A program made the position numbers and the translations under genes. Of a stretch of DNA of 5,426 bases, positions 1 to 5,301 are shown one piece after another. The stretch lies in contig KN173999.1 of assembly GCA_000759655.1 (NCBI GenBank), positions 2,258 through 7,683 on the forward strand. Direction: 5' to 3'. Source of the stretch: Acidicaldus organivorans (GTDB lineage: Bacteria; Pseudomonadota; Alphaproteobacteria; Acetobacterales; Acetobacteraceae). The notes under the pieces were generated by a model, which did no database searches, was not told the DNA's origin, and was given only the letters and a program-made list of their open reading frames with translations. The number at the start of each line of letters is the position of its first letter. Position 1 is the stretch's first letter.

Positions 1-557
1 CCCCCCGCGAGCGCGGCGCGGGCTTCCTCTTCACCGACCGCATCGTGGGCGGCGCCGTGCCCAAGCAGTTCATCCCGGCGGTGGCCGAGGCGGCGGAGGC
101 CACATTGCAGCGGGGCGTGTTCGGCTATCCGGTGGTGGACGTCGCCGTCACCCTGGTCGATGGCGCTTTCCACACGGTGGACAGCTCCGATCAGGCCTTC
201 AAGACGGCGACCCGCATGGCCATCCAGGAGGCGCTGCCGCTCGCCGATCCGGTGCTGCTCGAGCCGATCGACCACATCACCCTGATCCTGCCGAGCGAAT
301 TCACCTCTTCCGCCCAGCGGCTTCTCTCCTCACGCCGCGGGCGCATCCTGAGTTATGCCGAGAAACCCGGGGCGCCGGGCTTCGACGAGGTCGAGGCGCT
401 CATTCCCGAATACGAACTCTTCGGCCTGATCATCGAGCTCCGTTCCCAGACCCAGGGGCTTGGCACGTTCCGCCGCAGTTTCGACCATCTCGCCGAAGCC
501 CCGGCGGGTCTCGCCGAGAAAGTGGCGATCCGCGACAATGGCCGCGGCGGCGTGTAA
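1..557 (+). CDS. Elongation factor G-like protein, C-terminal part (5' truncated)
   Basis: This is the C-terminal 184 codons of a translational GTPase of the EF-G family; the reading frame is open from position 3 and the 5' end lies outside the window. The visible part covers the end of domain IV (GGAVPKQFIPAV, then GYPVVDVAVTLVDGAFHTVDSS, matching the EF-G pattern of a G-Y-P-V-V-D strand followed by a V-D-S-S turn) and all of domain V, which starts near DHITLIL and contains the SRRGRIL loop, the PE.E.FG segment and ELRSQTQG. EF-G drives ribosomal translocation and ribosome recycling in the cytoplasm. No rpsL, rpsG or tuf lies beside it, and the tail FRRSFDHLAEAPAGLAEKV resembles the second, EF-G-like paralogue common in alphaproteobacteria rather than fusA of the str operon. 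That paralogue assignment is from memory, and the GTPase domain is not visible. The gene converges on the PHA synthase gene 56 bp away. Confidence 0.92.
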   Translation, partial: PRERGAGFLFTDRIVGGAVPKQFIPAVAEAAEATLQRGVFGYPVVDVAVTLVDGAFHTVDSSDQAFKTATRMAIQEALPLADPVLLEPIDHITLILPSEFTSSAQRLLSSRRGRILSYAEKPGAPGFDEVEALIPEYELFGLIIELRSQTQGLGTFRRSFDHLAEAPAGLAEKVAIRDNGRGGV

Positions 558-613
558 AGCGGGGCGTCAAGAACGGCGCGCAAGCCGCGGCGCGCTCCGC
601 ACAAGGGAGGTGG

Positions 614-1846
614 TCAGACGTTCTCGAGGAAATCGGCGAGCGGAGCCCAGAGCGCCCGCTCCGCACTCATCCCCGCCACCATCCCGACATGCCCGGCGCG
701 CGGGCGGAGCACGTGGGCCGCGGGCATCAGCGCAGCCAGCGCCTCGGCGCTCGCCGGCGGCACGATGCGGTCGCGCTCGGGGATGGCGATGAAGGCGGGA
801 AGGTCGAGACGCTCGGGCCGCACGACCTCGCCCGCGACCCGCCACAGCCCGCGCCCCGGCCGGTTCTCGCCATACCAGCCGCCGAGCGTCTCGCGCGCTA
901 CCGGGGCGGAAAGCGGGATCCCGTCATTGAGCCAGTCCTCGAGCACGACGAAGCGCCGCGCCCGCGCGCTTCCCGCGGGCAAGCGGCCGAAGGCGCGGTA
1001 GCGCTCGGCCACCCCCCAGGGGTCGAGGAGGACGAAGAGGGTCTGCAGGAGATCGACGGGGAGGGTGCCGGTCGCGGCGAAGGCCGCTTCGAAAGCGGGG
1101 AGGAGGCCGGCGACCGCGCGCGCCACCTCGGGATCGGCGGCATGGAAATCCCACGGCGTGGCGAGCAGGGCGAGGCCGCGGATGCGCCGCCGCTGCCGCT
1201 GGGCGGCGGCGAGGGCAAGCAACCCTCCCATGCAGTAGCCGATGAGGAGGAGGCGCTCGGGAAGTTGGGCGAGCGCCCGCTCCAGGCGGCCTGCGATGTA
1301 ATCGGTGAGGGTGAAGTCGCGCGCCGCCGCATCCGGATAGCCCCAGTCGAGGAGGTAAGGGCGGAGCCCCCGCCCGGCGAGGTAGCGCATGAGCGAGGCG
1401 CCCTCGTCGAGATCGAGGATGGTGCCGCGATTGACCAGGCTCGGGATGACGAGCACCGTCTTGGCGCGCCGCCGCCTTGGCCCCTCGCCCAGGGCGCCAT
1501 AGTCGAGGAGCCGCGTCTCGCCTTCCTGCCAGAGGGTGGGCGGATCGGCCAGCGCGCGCTGATGGGGATGGCGGCGGTAGCGGGCGATGCCCGCGATCAG
1601 CGCCCGGTCCTCGGCAAGCGCCCGGGCGAGCACCGCGCGGCTGAAGCCCTCAGGATCGGCGGCGCGGGCGCGGCGCAGGGCGGGAAGGCGGGGATCCTCC
1701 CCCTTCGAGTGTGGCCAGGCGGCGCTCCAGGGCAGCGAGGCGGCGATCGAGACGCTCGAGCGCAGCGCCGAGAGCATCAGATGGAGGAGGAGCGGACGCG
1801 GGCCCCGGCGCCGGAGCGGGGCGGGAGGCGGCGGATCGCGGCTCAT
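614..1846 (-). CDS. phaC: Class III-like PHA synthase / alpha-beta hydrolase (PhaC family)
   Basis: This 410-residue protein belongs to the PhaC branch of the alpha/beta hydrolases. Known members polymerise hydroxyacyl-CoA into polyester using a Cys-Asp-His triad. Visible in the sequence are the VIPSLVNRGTILDL strand after the first core strand, LLDWGYP, the lipase-like box GYCMGG with nucleophile Cys205, WLNDG near residue 305, ERDRIVPP with Asp359, and GHVGM with His386. The large N-terminal domain of class I synthases (about 590 residues) is missing, so the size is nearer class III PhaC (about 355-360 residues). The chosen start is the ATG at 1846, preceded by a GGAGA Shine-Dalgarno with 8 nt spacing. 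A longer open frame to 1915 begins with TTG and has no such support, and a later ATG at 1777 would cut into the conserved-looking N-terminal helix. The start lies inside the upstream PhaE-like gene, so the two are probably translationally coupled. A depolymerase-like or other hydrolase role is a less likely alternative. Confidence 0.85.
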   Translation of the reverse strand: MSRDPPPPAPLRRRGPRPLLLHLMLSALRSSVSIAASLPWSAAWPHSKGEDPRLPALRRARAADPEGFSRAVLARALAEDRALIAGIARYRRHPHQRALADPPTLWQEGETRLLDYGALGEGPRRRRAKTVLVIPSLVNRGTILDLDEGASLMRYLAGRGLRPYLLDWGYPDAAARDFTLTDYIAGRLERALAQLPERLLLIGYCMGGLLALAAAQRQRRRIRGLALLATPWDFHAADPEVARAVAGLLPAFEAAFAATGTLPVDLLQTLFVLLDPWGVAERYRAFGRLPAGSARARRFVVLEDWLNDGIPLSAPVARETLGGWYGENRPGRGLWRVAGEVVRPERLDLPAFIAIPERDRIVPPASAEALAALMPAAHVLRPRAGHVGMVAGMSAERALWAPLADFLENV

Positions 1847-2375
1847 CGGGACGATCTCCAGACGCGGCGGAGGACGGGGCGGGGGCACGGCGGGCAAACG
1901 CGCCGAGCGCGGCAAGGAGACCCCCCATCGCCCCGCTCATCAGGGCGAGGCTGCGTTCGGCCGCCTCGCGCCATTCGCGGTCGTAGAGAAGGGCGGTGAG
2001 CTCGCTCTGCCAGAGGGTGATCCAGTCTTCGGCGAGCGCGGCGAGGTCGGCGCCCCCGCCCTCCTCTCGCGACCCCTCCGGCGCGGCTCTCGCTTCGCTT
2101 CCCTCTCCCCTGTCCTCGGGACGGCTCTCGCCGGGGCCAGAGCGGGGCGGTGTCTTGCGCGGTTTGGGGTGCGCGGCGGAGGGGGACGCCGGGGACTCGG
2201 GCTGTCTCTGACCGGCACCCTGGGGTCCAATACCCTTGGGTCCAGCCCCCTGGAGCCTGGCATCTGGCGGCGCGGCCTCTGGGGGCACGGCATCTGGGGG
2301 GGTGGCGCGCGGCGCCTGTCCTCTCGCCAGCCCACGTCCTGCCTTGGCCTCTTCCGCCTTGGCGCCCCGCCTCAT
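1650..2375 (-). CDS. PhaE-like PHA synthase accessory protein (hypothetical)
   Basis: This gene encodes 241 residues and lies directly upstream of phaC on the same strand. The order is: a basic, Ala/Gly/Pro-rich N-terminus; six pentapeptide repeats (residues 25-54); a charged, disordered linker; a helical segment (about 110-156) containing EDWITLWQSELTALLYDREW and an Ala/Gly/Leu-rich stretch; a Pro/Ala linker; and a short coiled coil (200-224, ALERLDRRLAALERRLATLE). This layout of a Trp-rich helix followed by a C-terminal coiled coil resembles PhaE, the non-catalytic partner of class III synthases, and other granule-associated helpers. The homology is inferred from position and architecture, not from a firm motif. 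Codon third positions in the helical segment are nearly all G/C, supporting real coding. The ATG at 2375 is chosen because a GGAGG lies 9 nt upstream; an ATG at 2405 has no clear ribosome site. The last 197 bp overlap phaC in another frame. It probably recruits or stabilises the synthase. Confidence 0.65.
   Translation of the reverse strand: MRRGAKAEEAKAGRGLARGQAPRATPPDAVPPEAAPPDARLQGAGPKGIGPQGAGQRQPESPASPSAAHPKPRKTPPRSGPGESRPEDRGEGSEARAAPEGSREEGGGADLAALAEDWITLWQSELTALLYDREWREAAERSLALMSGAMGGLLAALGAFARRAPAPSSAASGDRPDEPRSAASRPAPAPGPASAPPPSDALGAALERLDRRLAALERRLATLEGGGSPPSRPAPRPRRRS
1855..1859 (-). promoter_or_regulatory. Ribosome binding site of phaC inside the PhaE-like gene
   Basis: On the minus strand GGAGA lies 8 nt before the ATG at 1846. 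It decides between the TTG start at 1915, the ATG at 1846 and the ATG at 1777. The site is within the coding region of the upstream gene, so phaC is probably translated by internal initiation or by coupling to upstream translation. Confidence 0.6.
2214..2303 (-). repeat. Six in-frame 15-bp tandem repeats (pentapeptide repeat)
   Basis: Six contiguous 15-bp units at 2214, 2229, 2244, 2259, 2274 and 2289 encode, in gene order, TPPDA, VPPEA, APPDA, RLQGA, GPKGI and GPQGA on the minus strand. The units are degenerate but hold a fixed period. They fall into two subtypes (xPP-D/E-A and GP-Q/K-G-x), as expected if a single unit was duplicated in two phases. They form a flexible Pro/Gly linker in the PhaE-like protein. 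GGA, CCA and ATT codons, unusual for this window, are concentrated here. Confidence 0.8.
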
Positions 2376-2384
2376 CGCCCGTCC

Positions 2385-2390
2385 CCTCCC
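2385..2390 (-). promoter_or_regulatory. Ribosome binding site of the PhaE-like gene
   Basis: Minus-strand GGGAGG, read as GGAGG with 9 nt to the ATG at 2375. It favours that start over the upstream ATG at 2405, which lacks a comparable site, and over the TTG at 2540, which would run into phaR. Confidence 0.55.
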
Positions 2391-2432
2391 TCTCTCGCCG
2401 CTCATCGTGGGTCGGCGCGACGTTTCCGCCGC

Positions 2433-2450
2433 TCCTGCTGCAGTGCAGGA
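2433..2450. promoter_or_regulatory. Putative PhaR operator in the divergent phaR / phaE-like region
   Basis: A perfect 6-bp inverted repeat, TCCTGC-N6-GCAGGA, lies in the 146-bp gap between the divergent genes. Inside it, 2438-2448 reads CTGC-AGT-GCAG, which fits the CTGC-N3/4-GCAG motif I recall being reported for alphaproteobacterial PhaR. A further half site, TTGCAG, lies at 2460-2465. PhaR starts 72 bp downstream of the repeat and the PhaE-like gene starts 58 bp away on the other side, so one bound PhaR could repress both directions, including its own gene. The role as operator is inference. No convincing -35/-10 pair was found in the gap on either strand. Confidence 0.55.
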
Positions 2451-2521
2451 AGAAACGGGTTGCAGAGGCGGCGGGGGAGGGGCACATTGTCCATCGCGCA
2501 GCGCAACATAAGGAAGGAAAA

Positions 2522-3187
2522 ATGGTCGATCCAGCACCAACGGGGGAACAGGGCGAGACGCCGCCGCTCGTCATCAAGAAATACGCCAATCGCCGCCTCT
2601 ACAACACCGAGACGTCGAGCTACGTCACGCTCGATGCGCTCGCCGACATGCTCCGCCGCGGGCGCGACTTCGTCGTGGTCGATGCCAAGACCGGCGAGGA
2701 CATCACCCGCTCCGTCCTCACCCAAATCATCGTCGAGCAGGAAAGCAAGGGGGATGCGCTTTTGCCCACCACCTTCCTCCGCCAATTGGTGAGCCTCTAT
2801 GGCGGAGGGCTCGAGCGGTTCCTGCCGCGCTATCTCGAACAGGCGATGGCAAGTTTCGCCGAACAGCAGCGCCAGATGCGTCGGGCGATGGAGCAGACGG
2901 TCGGCACCTTCTTCCCCGGCTTCGAGGAGATGTCGCGACAGAACGCCCAGATGATGGAGCGGGCGATGAATTTCTTCTCCCCCTTCGCCCGGCGGGCGGG
3001 CGAGACGGCGCGGAGTGAGGGGGGCGCGGGGGCTGGGAGCGGGCAGAGAACGGAGAACCCCGCCCCCGATCCCCGCGATCTCGAAATCGCCGCCTTGCGC
3101 GCCGAGGTGGAGCGCCTGCGCGCCGCCCTGGAGGAACGCCGGGGCGAAACCAAAACCGGCGGTGGGGAGGGAAAAAACACGCCCTGA
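2522..3187 (+). CDS. phaR: Polyhydroxyalkanoate synthesis repressor PhaR
   Basis: This 221-residue cytoplasmic regulator binds DNA upstream of PHA genes and is released when it senses PHA polymer. The N-terminal DNA-binding domain is highly characteristic: IKKYANRRLYNTETSSYVTLD (residues 18-38), DFVVVDAKTGEDITRSVLTQII (49-70) and EQESKGDALLPTTFLRQLVSLYGGGLERFLPRYLE (72-106), the last part belonging to the PHB-accumulation regulatory repeat that contacts polymer. Residues 107-157 are Met/Gln/Phe-rich and amphipathic, like phasins. A Gly/Ala linker (about 158-185) then leads to a C-terminal coiled coil, DLEIAALRAEVERLRAALEE. The start is the ATG at 2522, preceded by AAGGAAGG; an open frame reaches further upstream to 2150 but only over sequence of the opposite-strand gene. 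It is divergent from the PhaE-like/phaC pair, the expected arrangement for a repressor of those genes, and a probable operator lies between them. Autoregulation is likely. Confidence 0.95.
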   Translation: MVDPAPTGEQGETPPLVIKKYANRRLYNTETSSYVTLDALADMLRRGRDFVVVDAKTGEDITRSVLTQIIVEQESKGDALLPTTFLRQLVSLYGGGLERFLPRYLEQAMASFAEQQRQMRRAMEQTVGTFFPGFEEMSRQNAQMMERAMNFFSPFARRAGETARSEGGAGAGSGQRTENPAPDPRDLEIAALRAEVERLRAALEERRGETKTGGGEGKNTP

Positions 3188-3304
3188 CCCTTGCCGGATG
3201 GCCGGGGGCGGGCGATTTAAGGGGCGAATGAGGACGGATATGGTCTTCTTTGCCGCTGCCTCGCAGTGAGCGGGGCAGGGAACGGCGAGGTGAGGAGAGA
3301 CGCG

Positions 3305-3862
3305 ATGTTCATCGAGACGGAAAGCACGCCCAATCCGGCGACGCTCAAATTCATCCCCGGCGAGCGGGTGATGGCCGAGGGCAGCGCCGACTTCATCTCA
3401 CCCGAGCAGGCGGCGGCGAGCCCGCTTGCGGCGGCCCTGTTCGCCATTTCGGGCGTGGTGCGGGTCTTCTTCGGCCCCGACTTCATCAGCGTGACCAAGT
3501 CGGACGAGGCCTCCTGGCAAAGCCTCAAGCCGCAGATCCTCGGCGCGATCGTCGAGCATTACCTCTCCGGCGCGCCCCTGATCGCCGGGGAGGCCGACGT
3601 TATCGAGGAGGACGTCGCGCCCGAGGATGCCGAGATCGCCGAGGCGATCAAGGAACTCCTGGACACCAGGGTGCGCCCGGCGGTGGCAGGCGATGGCGGG
3701 GACATCATCTTCCGCGGCTACCGCGATGGCGTGGTGAAGCTCGTCATGCAGGGGGCCTGCTCGGGCTGCCCCTCCTCGCGCGCCACGCTCAAGCATGGGG
3801 TGGAAAATCTGCTCCGGCACTACATTCCGGAAGTCCGCGCGGTGGAGGCGGTCGAGATCTGA
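3305..3862 (+). CDS. NifU/Nfu family iron-sulfur cluster scaffold protein
   Basis: This 185-residue protein carries and transfers Fe-S clusters to client apoproteins in the cytoplasm, like mitochondrial NFU1. Residues 1-88 form the Nfu N-terminal domain, opened by the hallmark MFIETESTPNPATLKFIPG and followed by SPLAAALFAISGVVRVFFGPDFISVTK. An acidic linker (about 95-110) leads to the NifU C-terminal domain, with IKELLDTRVRPAVAGDGGDI and the cluster-binding Cys-X2-Cys of GACSGCPSS (Cys152 and Cys155). Both ligands are present and the length is normal for the two-domain alphaproteobacterial form. The ATG at 3305 is chosen because it is the conserved family start and has AGGAG 7 nt upstream; the in-frame ATG at 3266 would add 13 unrelated residues. 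No isc or suf genes are seen nearby. Its stop codon is part of the hairpin that precedes the next gene. Confidence 0.94.
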   Translation: MFIETESTPNPATLKFIPGERVMAEGSADFISPEQAAASPLAAALFAISGVVRVFFGPDFISVTKSDEASWQSLKPQILGAIVEHYLSGAPLIAGEADVIEEDVAPEDAEIAEAIKELLDTRVRPAVAGDGGDIIFRGYRDGVVKLVMQGACSGCPSSRATLKHGVENLLRHYIPEVRAVEAVEI

Positions 3863-3889
3863 GCCCAACCCGCGCGGGATCTGGGCTCA
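3860..3889 (+). terminator. Nested stem-loop between nfu and rutE
   Basis: TGAGCCCA (3860-3867) and TGGGCTCA (3882-3889) are perfect 8-bp complementary arms. An inner CCC-GCGC-GGG (3869-3878) adds a second small stem, so the whole 30-nt segment can fold. The nfu stop codon TGA forms the foot of the 5' arm. There is no T run after it, so it is not a classic intrinsic terminator. It may attenuate transcription, protect the nfu mRNA 3' end, or mark a weak break before rutE, whose ribosome site begins 14 nt further on. Confidence 0.5.
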
Positions 3890-3916
3890 AGGCGAGGATC
3901 AGGGAAGGAGGACGCG

Positions 3917-4507
3917 ATGGGAACCCCCGTCGATGAGGCGGCGCTCGACATTCTTTTTCGCAAGGCGCGCACCCATACCGCCTGGACCGACCAACCGGTG
4001 AGCGACGAGACGCTGGAGGCACTCTACGATCTCCTCAAATGGGGACCGACCTCGGCCAATTCCTCGCCCGGCCGCTTCGTCTTCATCCGGAGCCGCGAGG
4101 CCAAGGAGCGCCTCAAACCCGCGCTCTCACCGGGCAATGTGGAAAAGACGATGAAGGCGCCGGTGACGGTCATCGTCGCCTATGACCCTTATTTCTACGA
4201 ACAGTTGCCGCGCCTCTACCCTCAGGCCGATGCGCGGTCCTGGTTCGCCGACGATCCGGAACTCGCCGAGGAGACCGCCTTTCGCAACGGCACCCTGCAA
4301 GGCGCCTATCTGATCATGGCGGCGCGCGCCTTGGGGCTCGATTGCGGGCCGATGTCGGGCTTCGACCGCGAACGGGTCGATCGCGAGTTCCTCTACGTGC
4401 GCGGCTGGAAGAGCAATTTCCTGGTCAATCTCGGCTACGGCGATCCGGCCGCGGAGCGGGTGCGCAACCCGCGGCTTGCCTTCACCGAAGCCTGCCAGGT
4501 TCTCTGA
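3917..4507 (+). CDS. rutE: Nitroreductase-family malonic semialdehyde reductase (RutE type)
   Basis: This 196-residue protein, the same length as E. coli RutE, is an FMN-dependent NAD(P)H oxidoreductase of the nitroreductase fold. RutE removes toxic malonic semialdehyde by reducing it to 3-hydroxypropionate at the end of pyrimidine-ring catabolism. The match is close throughout: ARTH.W...PVSDETL near the start, [20 protein letters not shown] (FMN phosphate loop, about 40-59), a [12 protein letters not shown] helix, [30 protein letters not shown] (81-110), [36 protein letters not shown] (116-151) and [12 protein letters not shown] near the C-terminus. The start ATG at 3917 has a very strong AAGGAGG 5 nt upstream. 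No other rut genes (rutA-D, F, G) are nearby, so here it may serve general aldehyde or nitro-group reduction. Exact substrate is therefore inferred. The next gene follows after 10 bp, suggesting cotranscription. Confidence 0.9.
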   Translation: MGTPVDEAALDILFRKARTHTAWTDQPVSDETLEALYDLLKWGPTSANSSPGRFVFIRSREAKERLKPALSPGNVEKTMKAPVTVIVAYDPYFYEQLPRLYPQADARSWFADDPELAEETAFRNGTLQGAYLIMAARALGLDCGPMSGFDRERVDREFLYVRGWKSNFLVNLGYGDPAAERVRNPRLAFTEACQVL

Positions 4508-4517
4508 GGCGGACGGG

Positions 4518-5222
4518 ATGGCGACCGCGCTCATCGTTGGGGCGGGGCCGGGGCTGGGAGCCGCGTTGGGGAGGCGGCTTGCCGCCTCGGGCTTCACGCC
4601 GATTCTCGCCGCCCGCGACGGGGCGCGCGCCGCCGCCCTCGCGCAGCCGCTCGGCGGGCGGGGGGAGGCGGTCGATGCCGCCGATGCGGCTTCGGTTGCC
4701 GCTCTCTTTGCCCGTCTCGATGCGGCGGGGGAGCCGCCCGCGATCGTGATCTACAATGCCTCGGCCCGGCTGCGCGGCGCCTCCGCCGAACTCGATCCCG
4801 CCGCCGTCGCCCAATCCCTTGCCGTGACCGCTTTGGGCGGATTCTATGTCGCGCGCGAGGCCGTGCGGCGCTGGCTCGAACGCCCGCCCGGAGCGGAGGG
4901 GCGGCGCGGCGCGCTCGGCTTCACCGGCGCCTCTGCCTCGCGCAAGGCTTATCCGCGCTCGGCCCCTTTCGCCATGGGCAAATTCGCCCTCCGCGGGCTG
5001 GCCCAGTCGCTCGCCCGCGAATACCACCCGCTCGGCATCCATGTCGTGCACATGGTGATCGATGGCGGGATCGCCACCGAAGCGCGGTTGCGTGAGGTCG
5101 CCGATCCCAACGCGCTCCTCGATCCGGATGCGATCGCCGAAGCCTATGTCGCGGCGCTGCTCCAGCCGCTTTCCGCCTGGAGCCACGAGGTCGAACTCCG
5201 CCCCTATTGCGAGACGTTTTGA
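4518..5222 (+). CDS. SDR family oxidoreductase with Phe at the catalytic Tyr position
   Basis: This 234-residue protein has the Rossmann fold of a classical short-chain dehydrogenase/reductase. It shows the nucleotide loop GAGPGLG (residues 8-14), Arg33 after the second strand (suggesting NADP(H) preference), NAS at 80-82 in place of NNAG, the catalytic Ser in GFTGASAS (Ser139) and the helix FAMGKFALRGLAQSLARE. In this helix the usual Y-X3-K is F-X3-K: Phe151 replaces the proton-donating Tyr and Lys155 is kept. The C-terminal WSHEVELRPYCETF is typical of a bacterial SDR subgroup in which I recall this Phe variant being common, so the gene is probably intact rather than decayed. The substrate is unknown. 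The ATG at 4518 is chosen because it starts directly at the first beta strand; the open frame extends to 4476 inside rutE. Its ribosome site (GAGGCGGA region) is weak, consistent with coupling to rutE, which ends 10 bp upstream. Confidence 0.88.
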   Translation: MATALIVGAGPGLGAALGRRLAASGFTPILAARDGARAAALAQPLGGRGEAVDAADAASVAALFARLDAAGEPPAIVIYNASARLRGASAELDPAAVAQSLAVTALGGFYVAREAVRRWLERPPGAEGRRGALGFTGASASRKAYPRSAPFAMGKFALRGLAQSLAREYHPLGIHVVHMVIDGGIATEARLREVADPNALLDPDAIAEAYVAALLQPLSAWSHEVELRPYCETF

Positions 5223-5249
5223 CAATCCTAACGCGCCGCTGGGTCTCGC

Positions 5250-5263
5250 TTGCGCGGGCGCAA
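5250..5263 (+). terminator. Small inverted repeat downstream of the SDR gene
   Basis: TTGCGC-GG-GCGCAA is a perfect 6-bp inverted repeat 28 bp after the SDR stop codon; when folded it would form about 5 bp with a 4-nt loop. No T run follows. It is the only candidate transcription end signal seen after the nfu-rutE-SDR run, and the call is weak. Confidence 0.25.
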
Positions 5264-5301
5264 CCTGTGAGGGGTCGGAAAGGCAGCCGGGAGGAGAGCT
5301 C

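Noticed and set aside
574..597. GCGCGC-N8-GCGCGC stem between the convergent EF-G-like and phaC genes as a bidirectional terminator
   Set aside because: Each arm is itself palindromic and such runs are common at this GC content. There is no T run on either side.
1847..1915. N-terminal extension of phaC from the TTG at 1915
   Set aside because: The extension is Pro/Arg-rich, starts with a rare start codon, and the ATG at 1846 has a well-spaced GGAGA.
689..1999. Long plus-strand open frame (436 codons) antisense to phaC
   Set aside because: The translation is a low-complexity Glu/Gly/Arg/Ala shadow typical of GC-rich antisense frames. The minus strand carries clear PhaC motifs and triad over the same bases.
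1587..2792. Plus-strand open frame crossing the PhaE-like gene and phaR start
   Set aside because: Arg/Ser-rich low-complexity translation spanning two well-supported genes in other frames. No ribosome site or motif supports it.
3191..3219. Possible sigma-70 promoter (TTGCCG, 17 bp, GATTTA) upstream of nfu
   Set aside because: The -10 element matches the consensus at only two of six positions. It cannot be told from background, so it is not annotated.
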